Shown here: piece by piece, positions 1 to 8,878 of the stretch
How positions within the stretch are numbered: position 1 is the stretch's first letter
Layout of the letters: each line of letters opens with the position of its first letter
DNA from: JBBEAM01 sp040882845
Lineage (GTDB): Bacteria > Pseudomonadota > Alphaproteobacteria > Kiloniellales > DSM-21159
Reading direction: 5' to 3'
DNA: 64,000 bases
NCBI GenBank assembly: GCA_040882845.1
Contig: JBBEAM010000007.1
Location: 248,001-312,000 of the forward strand
Notes under the pieces: generated by a model
Seen by the model: the letters and a program-made list of their open reading frames with translations, nothing else
Database searches by the model: none
Told to the model about the DNA's origin: nothing
Translations under genes and position numbers: made by a program

Positions 1-2
1 AC

Positions 3-746
3 GAGCCGCTCGATCTCGGCGGGCTGGTGGCCGAGGCGCTGCGCCGCGGCGACGAGTGCCACAACCGCAACAAGGCGGCGACGGCGCTGGTTTTTCGCGA
101 GCTGGCGCTGTCCCTGGTCGATTGCGATGCGCCGCGCTCTGCGGTGGCCGAGGCGCTGCGCTTCGTCGCCGGCAACGACCACTTCTTCCTCAACCTCTCC
201 ATGGCCCACGCCAAGGCCGTGACCCTGGCGCTGGAGCGCGAGGCCAAGGGCTCGCTGGTCACCACCATGGCCGGCAACGGCCGCGAGGTCGGGATTCGCA
301 CCAGCGCGACCGGCGCGCGCTGGTTCACGGCTCCGGCCGAGGTCGCCGACGTCCGGCTGTTCGCGGGGCAGAGCCTGGAGGATGCCACCCCGACCATGGG
401 GGACTCCTACGTCACCGAGGCGATCGGCCTGGGCGGCTTCGCCCTGGCCGCGGCCCCGGCCATCGCCGAGTTCGTCGGCGGCACGGTGGCCGATCTGGTC
501 GCCCGCTCGGAGCGGATGCGCGAGATCGCGGTCGGCGAACACAGCCGCTTCCTGATCCCCAGCCTCGGCTTTCGCGGCGTGCCTTCGGGGATCGACGTCC
601 ACAGGGTCGCGCGCAGCGGGATCGCCCCCATCGTCAACACCGGCGTCGCCTCCAAGCGGCCCGGCGCCGGGCAGATCGGCGCCGGCGTGCAATCCTTCCC
701 CCTCGCCGTCTTCCAGGCCGCCGCGCGGGCCCTGGAAGCGGCGTGA
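3..746 (+). CDS. DUF1116 family protein, AllG/YlbE-like (5' end outside window)
   Basis: The frame is open from the first bases, so the N-terminus lies outside the window; the visible part ends at a TGA at 746. Conserved stretches typical of DUF1116 are present: RRGDECHNRN near the visible N-terminus, GNGREVGIR, the MGDSYVTEAIGLGGFA region, and GVASKRPGAGQIGAG near the C-terminus. E. coli YlbE (AllG) of this family is a subunit of oxamate carbamoyltransferase together with FdrA/AllF and YlbF/AllH (established knowledge). A FdrA-like partner could lie to the left but cannot be seen. The gene converges on the cupin at 754-1221. The exact substrate here is unknown; family assignment is confident. 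Confidence 0.8.
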   Translation, partial: EPLDLGGLVAEALRRGDECHNRNKAATALVFRELALSLVDCDAPRSAVAEALRFVAGNDHFFLNLSMAHAKAVTLALEREAKGSLVTTMAGNGREVGIRTSATGARWFTAPAEVADVRLFAGQSLEDATPTMGDSYVTEAIGLGGFALAAAPAIAEFVGGTVADLVARSERMREIAVGEHSRFLIPSLGFRGVPSGIDVHRVARSGIAPIVNTGVASKRPGAGQIGAGVQSFPLAVFQAAARALEAA

Positions 747-753
747 GGAGCGG

Positions 754-1221
754 CTAGAGGTCGTCGCCGAAGATCCGCCGCTCGACCTCGTCGGGGCTTT
801 CGCCGCCGCGCACCGTATCCACCGCGTTGGTCAGATCCGGGGTTTCGCCCTCGGCGAAGAGGCCGACGGCGTTGGCGCGGGTCAGGGGGTCGCAGACCGG
901 GGCATGGGCCTCGACCAGGGTGCAGGACTGGTCGCCGCGGTTCCAGGCCCAGTGCAGGGCGTTCTTGGGAATCCGCGAGAAGTCGCCGGCCTTCATCAGG
1001 AAGGCGTCGTCCTCGATGAACACCCAGACCTCGCCCTCGACCAGATAGTTGAGCTGCTCGGCGTCGTGGCGGTGCGGGTTGGAGTGATAGCCCGGGGCGC
1101 GGGTCGCGACCATCAGGTTGCACTCGTTGCCGTAAACCATCTTGGTCGACATCGCGCCGCCGCGCACCTGCAGCACGTTCTGGCCTTCCTTGACTTCGTG
1201 GGCTCTAGCGAGCAAAGCCAT
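754..1221 (-). CDS. Cupin domain protein
   Basis: Small single-domain beta-barrel cupin of about 155 residues. Motif 1 is visible as HSNPHRHDAEQLNYLVEGE (metal-type histidines followed by Glu and Gly). Motif 2 follows as GDFSRIPKNALHWAWN. ATG codons occur at 1227 and 1221; the GGAGGAG just upstream gives good spacing only to 1221, so that start is chosen. It is the last gene of the minus-strand operon running from the NicX-like gene (5952) through the molybdenum hydroxylase subunits, 32 bp after the small subunit. It may be a metal-dependent isomerase, dioxygenase or binding protein; the sequence does not decide which. Confidence 0.8.
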   Translation of the reverse strand: MALLARAHEVKEGQNVLQVRGGAMSTKMVYGNECNLMVATRAPGYHSNPHRHDAEQLNYLVEGEVWVFIEDDAFLMKAGDFSRIPKNALHWAWNRGDQSCTLVEAHAPVCDPLTRANAVGLFAEGETPDLTNAVDTVRGGESPDEVERRIFGDDL

Positions 1222-1253
1222 GCTCATCTCCTCCGTTCATGAATGTGGGTGTT

Positions 1254-1736
1254 TCATCGTTTCTGGCCGCCGCCGCTCCCTGCGATCTCCAGGGCCGCGT
1301 CGACGATCGGCTGATAGCCGGTGCAGCGGCAGAGGTTGCCGGAGATCGCTTCGCGGATCTCCGCCTCGCCGGCCCCGGGCGTGCGCTCCAGCAGGGCCTG
1401 CAGGCTGAGCACCATGCCCGGCGTGCAGAAGCCGCACTGCAGGGCGTGATGGCTGCGGAAGGCCTCCTGCAAGGGGCTGAGCCCGCTTTCGGGCGAAACC
1501 CCTTCGATGGTGACGATTTCTGCGCCCTCGGCCTGCACCGCCAGCAGCAGGCAGCCGCGCACGGCCTCGCCTTCGAGCAGCACCGTGCAGGCGCCGCAGA
1601 CGCCGTGCTCGCAGCCGAGATGGGTGCCGGTCAGCCCCAGGTCGTCGCGCAGGGCGTCGGCCAGGCTCTTGTTCGGCGCGACTTCCAGGGTTGCGGGCCT
1701 GCCGTTGAGGGTAAAGTCGACGCGGCGCCGGCTCAT
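1254..1736 (-). CDS. Molybdenum hydroxylase small subunit, (2Fe-2S)-binding (CoxS type)
   Basis: The 160-residue protein carries both expected cluster domains: a plant-ferredoxin-type site ([14 protein letters not shown]) and a C-terminal helical site (CGFCTPGM and GNLCRCTGY). It passes electrons from the molybdenum site to FAD in XDH/CODH-family hydroxylases. The ATG at 1736 overlaps the stop of the medium subunit in an ATGA, so the two are translationally coupled. The length is typical. The substrate is set by the large subunit and is unknown. Confidence 0.93.
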   Translation of the reverse strand: MSRRRVDFTLNGRPATLEVAPNKSLADALRDDLGLTGTHLGCEHGVCGACTVLLEGEAVRGCLLLAVQAEGAEIVTIEGVSPESGLSPLQEAFRSHHALQCGFCTPGMVLSLQALLERTPGAGEAEIREAISGNLCRCTGYQPIVDAALEIAGSGGGQKR

Positions 1737-2605
1737 GCGGCTTCTCCCTGTAGCTGTAGCGCCGCCTCGATGGCGCGGCGGACCAGGACACCGGCCATGC
1801 GGCGGCGGTAGTCGCGCCCGGCGAAGGGCGAATCGAACTCCACGGCGTCCACGGGCAAGGCCGCCACGGCTTCCGCGATGGTCTTGGAATCCAAGCCGCG
1901 GCCGTGCAGCACCGCCTCGCTGTTCGCGCAGCGCAGCGGCGTCGGCGCGACGGCGCCGAGCACCACGGCGGCCTCGCGGCACAGACCGTTCTCATCGAGA
2001 TTCAGCCGCACGGCGGCGGAGACCACGGCGAAGTCGCCCTCGCGCGGCGAAATCTCCAGGAAGGCGCTGCCGCTCGGGCCGTGCAGCGGAATCCGCACCT
2101 CGGTCAGGATCTCGCCGGGCTGCACGGCGGTCTCGAAGGGGCCGAAGCAGAACTCGGCGGCGGGCACGCGTCGCTCGCCGGCGGGCCCCTGGATGACGAT
2201 CTCCGCGTCGAGGGTGAGCAGCGCGGCCGGCAGCTCGGCCGCTGGGTCGGCGTGGCTGAGGCTGCCGCCGATGGTGCCACGGGCGCGGGTCGGCGGATGG
2301 CCGACCAGCTGCAAGGCCTGGCGCAGCAGCGGCGCGTGACGCGCGACCTCTCCGGAGGCGAGGAGCGCCGCCTGGCGGGTCATCGCGCCGATCCGCAGCG
2401 CCGCGCCCTCGACGGCGATGCCGGAAAGCGCGGCGATCCGGTTGAGATCGATCAGCGCGCTCGGCCGCGCCAGCCTCAGCGCCAGCATCGGCACCAGGCT
2501 CTGGCCGCCGGCCAGGGGGCGGGCGTCCTCGCCGTAGTCGGCGAGCAGGGTCAGCGCCTCCTCCAGGCTGTCCGGTGCGGCGTAGTCGAAGGGCGCCGGC
2601 TTCAT
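1733..2605 (-). CDS. Molybdenum hydroxylase medium subunit, FAD-binding (CoxM type)
   Basis: A 290-residue FAD-binding subunit of the XDH/CODH family. FAD contact motifs are visible: PLAGGQSLVPML near residue 32 and GTIGGSLSHADPAAE near residue 110. A C-terminal CO-dehydrogenase flavoprotein domain follows. The ATG at 2605 overlaps the large-subunit stop (ATGA) and its own stop overlaps the small-subunit start, so the L-M-S set is one coupled unit. Confidence 0.93.
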   Translation of the reverse strand: MKPAPFDYAAPDSLEEALTLLADYGEDARPLAGGQSLVPMLALRLARPSALIDLNRIAALSGIAVEGAALRIGAMTRQAALLASGEVARHAPLLRQALQLVGHPPTRARGTIGGSLSHADPAAELPAALLTLDAEIVIQGPAGERRVPAAEFCFGPFETAVQPGEILTEVRIPLHGPSGSAFLEISPREGDFAVVSAAVRLNLDENGLCREAAVVLGAVAPTPLRCANSEAVLHGRGLDSKTIAEAVAALPVDAVEFDSPFAGRDYRRRMAGVLVRRAIEAALQLQGEAA

Positions 2606-4914
2606 GGTGTCTCCTCCAGCGCCGCCAGGACGCGCTCCGGCGTCAGCGGGAGGGCGTTGAGCCCGGTCTGGCCACCGAGCGCGTCGGCGACGGCATTGCC
2701 CAGCACCGCGGCGACTCCGGAGGTGCCGACCTCGCCGACCCCCTTGACGCCCAGCGGGTTGCTCGGCGAGCGGGCTTCCTCGATCACCATAGTTTCGATC
2801 CGGGGCACCTCGGCGACCGAGGGCAGCATGTAGTCGGCGAAGGTGCCGGTCTGCAGTTGCGCCTCGGAATCGTAGGTCAGTTCCTCGAGCAGCGCGCCGC
2901 CCAGGCCCTGGGCGACGCCGCCGACCAGCTGGCCCTCGACCAGCTTCGGGTTGATCGCCCGGCCGATATCGGCGGCAAGCAGGTAGCGTTTGACGGCGAT
3001 CTGCCCGGTTTCGCAGTCGACCTCGACCTCGGCCAGATGCACGGCGAAGACGCTGGTGCCGCTGGGATAGCCGCGGATGTGGCTGGTCGCGGTCAGGCCG
3101 TCCTGGTCGACCGCGTTGGCGGCGGGCGGCGGCGGGGTCAGCTCGGGATTGCCCGGCGCCAGCAGGCGGGCGATCTCGCCCAGGGCGAGGGAGACTTCGG
3201 GCGCGTCCTGCAGGCGGACGTAGCCGTCTTCCAGGACCAGGCTGTCCTCGGGAGCTTCCAGCTTGCGGGCGGCGGCGGCGATCGCCTTGGCCTTGACCGT
3301 CTCGGCGGCGGCGGTCACGGCATGGCCGGACATCACCGCGGTGCGGCTGGCATAGGTGCCGCCGCCGTAGCGCAGCAGGCCGGTGTCGCCGTGGCGCACC
3401 CGGATACTTTCCAGCGGCACCCGCAGCACCTCGGCGGCGACCTGGGCGAGGACGGTCTCGTGGCCCTGCCCCTGGGAGCTGCAGCCGCTGATCACCTCGA
3501 CCCGGCCACGGACGTCGATCTCGACCCGGGCGGCCTCGAAGGGGCCGAAGGCGGAGGGCTCGACCACCACCGCGATGCCGCGTCCCCGGCGCAGCGGGCC
3601 GTTTTGGGCGGCGCGCGGCTTGTCCCATCCGAAGGCGTTCAGCGCCCGCGCCAGAACGTCCGGGAAGTCGCCGCTGTCGTAGATCACCGGGCGGTTTGCG
3701 CTCTCGGTGCCGGTATTCCAGGGCAGCTCCTCGGGCCGGATCAGGTTGCGCCGGCGCAGCTCCGCCGGATCCAGGCCGAGCTGTGCGGCGAGGCGGTCGA
3801 CAGCGCGTTCGCGCGCGAAGTTGGCCTCGAACATGCCCGGCGCGCGCAGCGTCCCGGTCGGCGTCTTGTTGGTCAGCGCGGCGACCGCCTGGCAGCGGTA
3901 GTTGCGCAACCTATAGGGGCCGGGGAACTGCGCCGCGGCGTGCGAGGGCACGATGTCGCCGTGGGTGCGGATGTAGGCGCCCATGTCGGCCAGCAGCTTG
4001 ACGTCGAAGGCGGTGATCCTGCCTTCGGCGTCGGCGCAGGCGGTCAGGGTGAAGCGCATCTCGCGGGAATGGTTGATCGCCGCGAAGTGCTCCAGGCGGT
4101 CCTCGATCCAGCGGATCGGACGCTTCAGGCGCAGGGCGATCCAGGGGATCAAAAAGTCCTCGGGATAGAACTCGCCGCGCGCACCGAAGCTGCCGCCGAC
4201 GTCGGGCTCGACGAAGCGGATATCGCCTTCGGGCATATCCAGCATGCCGGCCAGGATGGCGCGGTTGGTGTGCGGCACCTTGGTCGGACCGAAGACCTCT
4301 AGCAGGTTGCGCGCCGCGTCGTAGCTGGCGAGCAGGCCGCGGGTTTCCAGCGGCATGGCGGTGTGGCGCTGGCTGGTGAAGGTCTCCTCGACCACCGCAG
4401 CGGCCTCGGTCTTCGCCCGATCGACGTCGCCCAGGTCGAAGCCCCAGCGCGAGGCGATATTGCCGGCCTCGTGAAGCCGCGGTGCGTCGGGCTTTTCGGC
4501 GTCCTCGCCGCTGGCCAGGGCGGGCAGGGGGTCCCAGTCGAACTCGATCAGCTCGGCGGCGTCCTCGGCCAGGCTGCGGTTTTCGGCGATCACCACGGCG
4601 AAGGGTTCGCCGAAGTAGCGGGCCACCTCGCGCCCCAATACCGGCTGCAAAAAGCCGCTCATCTCGCCATGGGTCGGCACCCGGCAGGGAATCCTGGCGA
4701 TTCCCGGCGGCAGGTCGGCGCCGGTGATCACCGCGTGGATGCCGGGCAGCGCCAGGGCCTCGGCGGTGTCGATGCTCAGCAGGCGGGCATGGCCGTAGGG
4801 GCTGCGCACCACCACCGCTTCCAGCATTCCGGGCAGGCGAAGGTCGGCGACGTAGCGGCCTTCGCCGCGCAGAAAGCGCGCGTCCTCGACTCTGGGGGGG
4901 CTGGCTCCGATCAT
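2602..4914 (-). CDS. Molybdenum hydroxylase large subunit (XDH/CoxL-like, molybdopterin-binding)
   Basis: A 770-residue molybdopterin-cytosine-dinucleotide-type catalytic subunit. The N-terminal aldehyde oxidase/XDH a/b hammerhead domain starts with RVEDARFLRGEGRY. The cofactor domain includes GGSFGARGEFYPED. The catalytic glutamate lies in the C-terminal GVKGVGEVG. The loop that is AYxCSFR in form I CO dehydrogenase and AYRGAGR in many form II proteins reads GTLRAPGM here, so it is not a CO dehydrogenase. Position directly after a NicX-like dioxygenase suggests hydroxylation of an N-heterocyclic ring (inference). It begins 6 bp after the NicX-like stop. Confidence 0.9.
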   Translation of the reverse strand: MIGASPPRVEDARFLRGEGRYVADLRLPGMLEAVVVRSPYGHARLLSIDTAEALALPGIHAVITGADLPPGIARIPCRVPTHGEMSGFLQPVLGREVARYFGEPFAVVIAENRSLAEDAAELIEFDWDPLPALASGEDAEKPDAPRLHEAGNIASRWGFDLGDVDRAKTEAAAVVEETFTSQRHTAMPLETRGLLASYDAARNLLEVFGPTKVPHTNRAILAGMLDMPEGDIRFVEPDVGGSFGARGEFYPEDFLIPWIALRLKRPIRWIEDRLEHFAAINHSREMRFTLTACADAEGRITAFDVKLLADMGAYIRTHGDIVPSHAAAQFPGPYRLRNYRCQAVAALTNKTPTGTLRAPGMFEANFARERAVDRLAAQLGLDPAELRRRNLIRPEELPWNTGTESANRPVIYDSGDFPDVLARALNAFGWDKPRAAQNGPLRRGRGIAVVVEPSAFGPFEAARVEIDVRGRVEVISGCSSQGQGHETVLAQVAAEVLRVPLESIRVRHGDTGLLRYGGGTYASRTAVMSGHAVTAAAETVKAKAIAAAARKLEAPEDSLVLEDGYVRLQDAPEVSLALGEIARLLAPGNPELTPPPPAANAVDQDGLTATSHIRGYPSGTSVFAVHLAEVEVDCETGQIAVKRYLLAADIGRAINPKLVEGQLVGGVAQGLGGALLEELTYDSEAQLQTGTFADYMLPSVAEVPRIETMVIEEARSPSNPLGVKGVGEVGTSGVAAVLGNAVADALGGQTGLNALPLTPERVLAALEETP

Positions 4915-4920
4915 CTGCGT

Positions 4921-5952
4921 CTAGGCGAGCGACTCGTCGAGGAACTTGCCGTTCTCGCAGAGCGGCGCGCCGTCGAGCTCGAAGCGGGAGCGGCGCAGCG
5001 CAATGTCGATATGCAGCGGCGCGGCGTTTTCGCCGCCGAGATCGCGATTCTCGCCCAGCGCCAGCAGCACGCCGCCGTAGATCGAGCGCGCCTCGGCGCC
5101 GCCGCCGCCGTCGTTGCCCCGCACTGCCAGGCTGTGCCAGCGGGCGCGGTGCTCCGTTCCCCAGCCGATATGGGCCAGGCGGCGGCAATTCTCGTCGCCG
5201 GCGTCGTCGATGTAGTCGCGCAGCATGACCGCCTCGCGTCCGCCCTCGATGGCGACGGCGACGCCGCCCTCGAAGCGCAGGCGCAGCGGCTCGGTCACGT
5301 AGACCGAGAGCGGGAAGAGGATGCTGCCGGGTCCGATCACCAGCTCGCCCTCGACGGAGCTTTCCTCCGGCGTGGTGTTGACCATGCCGGTCGGCCAGTG
5401 GTCCCAGCGCCCCGGTTCGTCGGCCATGCCGTACTGGATCAGGACCTTGCGCGCGCCGCGCCGCATGGTGAGGTCGCTGCCTTCGTCGGAGGCGATGCGG
5501 ATCTCGTCGCCGCCCTCCAGGCGCTTGCCGCCGGCGATGGAGCGGGCACGTACGGCCGCGTCGGGCAGCATCCGCTGCAGGCAGTCCTCGGGCTCGCGGA
5601 TGCGCAGGATGCGGGTGCCCGAGTCCAGGATCGTGCCCTGCTCGTTGGCGTGTAGCATGCCGCCGGTGGAGACGTCGATCACGAAGTCGGCGGCGATCAT
5701 GGCGTCGCGGATCAGGGTCGTCGGCTTGGCCCGCCCGGCGCCGGTGGCGATGCTGGGCTGGACGATCTGGATCGCCTGGGCGCCAAGGTCCTTGGCGGCG
5801 GCCAGGAAGGCCGCCGGATACTGCGGGCTGGTCAGGCTGTCGGCATAGACGACCACAACCTCGCCTTCGCAAAGCTTCGAGCGGCTGAGCCCTTCGCGGA
5901 ACAAAGAGACCAGATCCGCGGCGGCATTCAGGTTGTTGGCGGAGCGAATCAT
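4921..5952 (-). CDS. NicX-like (M29-fold) 2,5-dihydroxypyridine 5,6-dioxygenase family protein
   Basis: A 343-residue protein of the family often labelled leucyl aminopeptidase (M29) that also contains NicX, the Fe(II) extradiol-type enzyme opening 2,5-dihydroxypyridine in nicotinate degradation. His261, His314 and Asp316 (the last two in LHIDIAL) keep the spacing of the NicX metal ligands His265/His318/Asp320 as I recall them. It is the first gene of the operon with the three-subunit molybdenum hydroxylase and a cupin, and diverges from a LysR gene. Hydroxylase plus NicX-type enzyme recalls nicotinate pathways, but no NicC, NicD, NicE or NicF homologue is evident, so the substrate may be another azaarene. 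An M29 peptidase cannot be excluded by eye. Confidence 0.75.
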   Translation of the reverse strand: MIRSANNLNAAADLVSLFREGLSRSKLCEGEVVVVYADSLTSPQYPAAFLAAAKDLGAQAIQIVQPSIATGAGRAKPTTLIRDAMIAADFVIDVSTGGMLHANEQGTILDSGTRILRIREPEDCLQRMLPDAAVRARSIAGGKRLEGGDEIRIASDEGSDLTMRRGARKVLIQYGMADEPGRWDHWPTGMVNTTPEESSVEGELVIGPGSILFPLSVYVTEPLRLRFEGGVAVAIEGGREAVMLRDYIDDAGDENCRRLAHIGWGTEHRARWHSLAVRGNDGGGGAEARSIYGGVLLALGENRDLGGENAAPLHIDIALRRSRFELDGAPLCENGKFLDESLA

Positions 5953-6088
5953 CGGACCTCCTGACGAGCTCCCGTAGCCTCCCGGCAGGGCTGCGGCAAG
6001 GAGCGAATGAGGGGACAGCTATAGAGTTGTCTGTTCTAACCGTATATGCGTAATGTCGTTCGTACCATAACCTATTGGAATGGAAGAA
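5953..6088. promoter_or_regulatory. Divergent control region between the NicX-like operon and the LysR gene
   Basis: This 136-bp stretch separates the divergent gene starts and is visibly more AT-rich than the coding DNA around it, especially 6015-6080. Such regions usually hold LysR binding sites for autoregulation and target activation. A TGTTCTAAC at 6032-6040 recurs at 16810-16818 between the SDR and malonyl-CoA decarboxylase genes. No promoter boxes can be assigned with confidence. Confidence 0.4.
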
Positions 6089-7030
6089 ATGGACCAGCGT
6101 CAGATAGAACGCTTCGTGGATGTGGTCGAAAGCGGCAGCCTCACGCGGACCTCGCGGCGCCTGCATATTTCCCAACCGGCATTGAGTAAGAGCTTGAGAC
6201 ACCTGGAAGAACAGCTCGGCGCCAAGCTTCTGGAGCGCGGTCCCCGGGGCATCAAGGTGACCAAGTTCGGCGATGTTTTCTATCGCCGCGCCCGCAGTAT
6301 CAAGGCCGAGTTCCGGCGGGCACGGGAGGATCTCGACAATCTGATCGGATCGACCGCCGGGCAGGTCACCCTGGGGGTGACGCCGGGACCGGGCGTGCTG
6401 GATTCCATCCTGCCCCAAGCGGTCTTCCGGGTCGCCGCCAAGCGGCCGGACCTCAGGGTGGTGATCCGCAGCGGCACCGCCTCGGAACTGCTGCCGAGTC
6501 TGACCTGCGGCGATATCGACATTCTCTTCACGGTGCTCGACGAAGGGGTCAGCGGTCCCGACCTGAAGATCGAGCCGCTGTTCGAGGACCGCTTCGTGCT
6601 GGTGGTCAACCGGCGGCACCCCCTGCTTCAGGCCAAGGACATCACCCTGGCAAACCTGATGAGCTATCGCTGGGTGATGCTGCAGGACGCCAGCACCCTC
6701 TGGCATACGGTGGACGAGATGGCGCGCCGCGGCGCGCTCGAGCGCAACGCGATCATCGAGAGCAATTCGGTGGTCTTCGTGCGCTCCCTGGCCAGCCAGA
6801 CCGACTCCATCGGCATCCTGCCGAGCCACGCCGCGAAGCTGAGCACGGAGTCCGGCGACCTGGTCAGCCTGCCGCTGGAACGCTTCGCGGAGAACAGCCT
6901 GCTGCCGCGGCTGCTGCGGCCCATGGGCTTGGTGCTCTCGACGGAGTTCGAGCTGACCCCCGGCGCCGCGGCGATGCTGCGCAGCATTCACACCGTCTGC
7001 TACGAACTGAAGCTGATCGAACTGGACTGA
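6089..7030 (+). CDS. LysR family transcriptional regulator
   Basis: About 313 residues. The N-terminal winged helix-turn-helix runs from FVDVVESGSLTRTSRRLHIS to LLERGPRGIK, followed by a periplasmic-binding-protein-like effector domain starting near residue 90. An ATG also exists at 6080; the one at 6089 is preferred because GGAAGAA precedes it and the protein then starts like most LysR proteins. Transcribed divergently from the NicX-like/molybdenum hydroxylase operon, which it probably controls, with a ring compound or intermediate as inducer (inference). The enoyl-CoA hydratase gene follows on the same strand after 26 bp. Confidence 0.92.
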   Translation: MDQRQIERFVDVVESGSLTRTSRRLHISQPALSKSLRHLEEQLGAKLLERGPRGIKVTKFGDVFYRRARSIKAEFRRAREDLDNLIGSTAGQVTLGVTPGPGVLDSILPQAVFRVAAKRPDLRVVIRSGTASELLPSLTCGDIDILFTVLDEGVSGPDLKIEPLFEDRFVLVVNRRHPLLQAKDITLANLMSYRWVMLQDASTLWHTVDEMARRGALERNAIIESNSVVFVRSLASQTDSIGILPSHAAKLSTESGDLVSLPLERFAENSLLPRLLRPMGLVLSTEFELTPGAAAMLRSIHTVCYELKLIELD

Positions 7031-7056
7031 AGAACCCCGAGGAGGAATTTGAGGGC

Positions 7057-7857
7057 ATGCCGGAGACGAAGACGGAAGACCTGGTGACCTATGACTGCGC
7101 GGAGCGGATCGTCACCCTGACCCTCAAGCGTCCCGACAAGCTCAACGCCCTGAGCGGCGCGCTGCTTTCCCGTCTCGAGGACTGCCTGGCGCGCTTCGAT
7201 GCCGATCCCGAGGCCGACGTCGCCATCCTCTGCGGCGGCGGCCGGGCCTTTTCCAGCGGCGTCGACGTGCAGGAAAGCCAGCTGCGCAGCCGCGAGGAGC
7301 TGCGCCAGGCGCGCGATCCCATGGCCCCGGGCACCCCGGTCGGCGATTTCCTGGCCTACAGCGTCAACAGCAAGCCGGTGATTGCGGCGGTGCATGGCTA
7401 CGCCCTCGGCCTTGCCCTGGGGCTGGTGCTGAAGTGCGACCTGATCGTCGCCGAGGAAGGCGCCCGCTTCCAGGTGACCGAGACGGCGCGCGGCCTCGGC
7501 GGCTACCGCCACTGGCCGCTGCTGTCGCAGCGCGCGGCGCCGGCCTTCGCCGACGAGGTCTGCCTAACCGGACGCTTCTTCACCGCACAGGAGGCCCAGG
7601 CGGCCGGGCTGCTCGCCCGCCTTGCAGCGCCGGGCGAATTGCTGGACTGCGCCCGCGCCCTGGCCGGGGAACTGGCCGCCATTCCGCCGCTCAGCCTGCG
7701 CGAGACCCTGCGGGTGCAGCGCTGGCACCGCCAGCGCTTCGCCGCCGAGGTCGCCTTCCAGACCGAGGGGGTCAAGCTGGAGCTGACCGAGGATTTCGAG
7801 GAAGCGGCCCGCGCCTTTGCGGAGAAGCGCAAGCCCGGCCCCTTCAAGGGGCGTTAG
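7057..7857 (+). CDS. Enoyl-CoA hydratase/isomerase family protein (crotonase fold)
   Basis: A 266-residue crotonase-fold protein. The first oxyanion-hole segment reads GGGRAFSSGVDV and the second AVHGYALGLALGL, where many hydratases have a GxxxGGG pattern. The usual catalytic glutamates are not obvious, so the reaction (hydration, isomerisation or hydrolysis of an acyl-CoA) is uncertain. A GAGGAGG lies upstream. It lies just downstream of the LysR gene and may act on a CoA intermediate of the pathway encoded nearby. Confidence 0.85.
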   Translation: MPETKTEDLVTYDCAERIVTLTLKRPDKLNALSGALLSRLEDCLARFDADPEADVAILCGGGRAFSSGVDVQESQLRSREELRQARDPMAPGTPVGDFLAYSVNSKPVIAAVHGYALGLALGLVLKCDLIVAEEGARFQVTETARGLGGYRHWPLLSQRAAPAFADEVCLTGRFFTAQEAQAAGLLARLAAPGELLDCARALAGELAAIPPLSLRETLRVQRWHRQRFAAEVAFQTEGVKLELTEDFEEAARAFAEKRKPGPFKGR

Positions 7858-7869
7858 CCCGCCCGGAAG

Positions 7870-8781
7870 CTAGATGCGATAGATCCGTTCGGCATTCTCG
7901 GCGAAAAGCGCCTGGCGCTCGCCGTCGCTGAACCCCCGGGTGATCTCCTTGAAAGCATCGAAGATCGCCGAAAAGCTGCTGTAGAGCTTGTCGACCGGGA
8001 AGTTGCTGCCGAACATGCAGCGTTCCGTCCCGAAGAGATCTATGGTCTCCAGCACGTAGGGACGGAGGCTCTGCACCGTCCAGTCGTGGTCGAACATGGC
8101 AAGTCCGGTGATCTTCACCGTGACGTTGGGCTGTTCGGCCAGGGCCTTCATGCCGCTGTGCCACAGCTCCCGGGACTCTGGGTCGCGGTCCAGCGGCATG
8201 CCGGTATGAACAAGGACGATGCTGGTGCCGGGATGCGCCCTGGCCAGGGCGGCGGCGTCGCGCATCTGCGGCGGATAGACCTGCAGGTCGAAGGACAGGT
8301 CGTATTTTTCCAGCAGCGCGAAACCGGCCAGCCACGCGCTGTCGGTCAGCAGGTCCGGACGGTCGATGAAGGTGTTCTTCGGCACCTCGTGCCAGCTCAC
8401 CATATGGCGGATACCCCGGACATTCCTGTGCTCGCGCTGCGCGGCGAGCAGGGCCTCGACCTCGGGCTCCTGCAGGCTGGCCTTGGCGACGATGCCCTGG
8501 GGAAAGTCGTGTGCGTCGGCCAGTTCCTGAAGCCAGCGGGTTTCGTCGAGCGGCGCGGTGTAGTCGAAGCCGGCCTCGACGTGCACCGACTTGATCAGGT
8601 TCTGCCCCGCGGCGTCGGCCAGGTAGTCCTCGACCCCGTAGGTCTTGGCGATCGGCGTGCAGTCGCCGGCCATCGCCGGGGGCAGGGGATCCGGCGAAAG
8701 CCAGGGATAGAAGTGCTTCTCCAAATCCCAGAGGTGATGATGCGCATCGACGATGCGCAGGGCGTCGCGGTCTTCGGCCAT
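7870..8781 (-). CDS. Amidohydrolase family TIM-barrel hydrolase (amidohydrolase 2 / fuconolactonase-like)
   Basis: A 303-residue metal-dependent hydrolase. The N-terminal metal motif VDAHHHLWD is present, as are a mid-protein VKASLQEPE-like strand, LVHTGMP and the C-terminal GSNFPVDKLY containing the conserved aspartate. Relatives act on lactones, amides or decarboxylate ring-fission acids (family knowledge). It converges with the enoyl-CoA hydratase (12 bp between stops). A ring-fission amide or lactone would fit the neighbouring hydroxylase and dioxygenase. Confidence 0.88.
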   Translation of the reverse strand: MAEDRDALRIVDAHHHLWDLEKHFYPWLSPDPLPPAMAGDCTPIAKTYGVEDYLADAAGQNLIKSVHVEAGFDYTAPLDETRWLQELADAHDFPQGIVAKASLQEPEVEALLAAQREHRNVRGIRHMVSWHEVPKNTFIDRPDLLTDSAWLAGFALLEKYDLSFDLQVYPPQMRDAAALARAHPGTSIVLVHTGMPLDRDPESRELWHSGMKALAEQPNVTVKITGLAMFDHDWTVQSLRPYVLETIDLFGTERCMFGSNFPVDKLYSSFSAIFDAFKEITRGFSDGERQALFAENAERIYRI

Positions 8782-8878
8782 GGCTTCGCGCCTTCTTCCG
8801 TGAATGGCGTATCGGCGGCATCATAGCGGGCATTCGCTGTAGGGGAGGGGGAACAAAGCCGTCGCCGCGATAGCGATT

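Noticed and set aside
2602..4914. Aerobic CO dehydrogenase large subunit
   Set aside because: The AYxCSFR active-site loop is absent; GTLRAPGM occupies the position.
3911..6991. A 1026-residue open frame on the minus strand across the NicX-like and LysR genes
   Set aside because: Arginine/proline-rich shadow translation of GC-rich coding DNA; the overlapping frames encode recognisable proteins.
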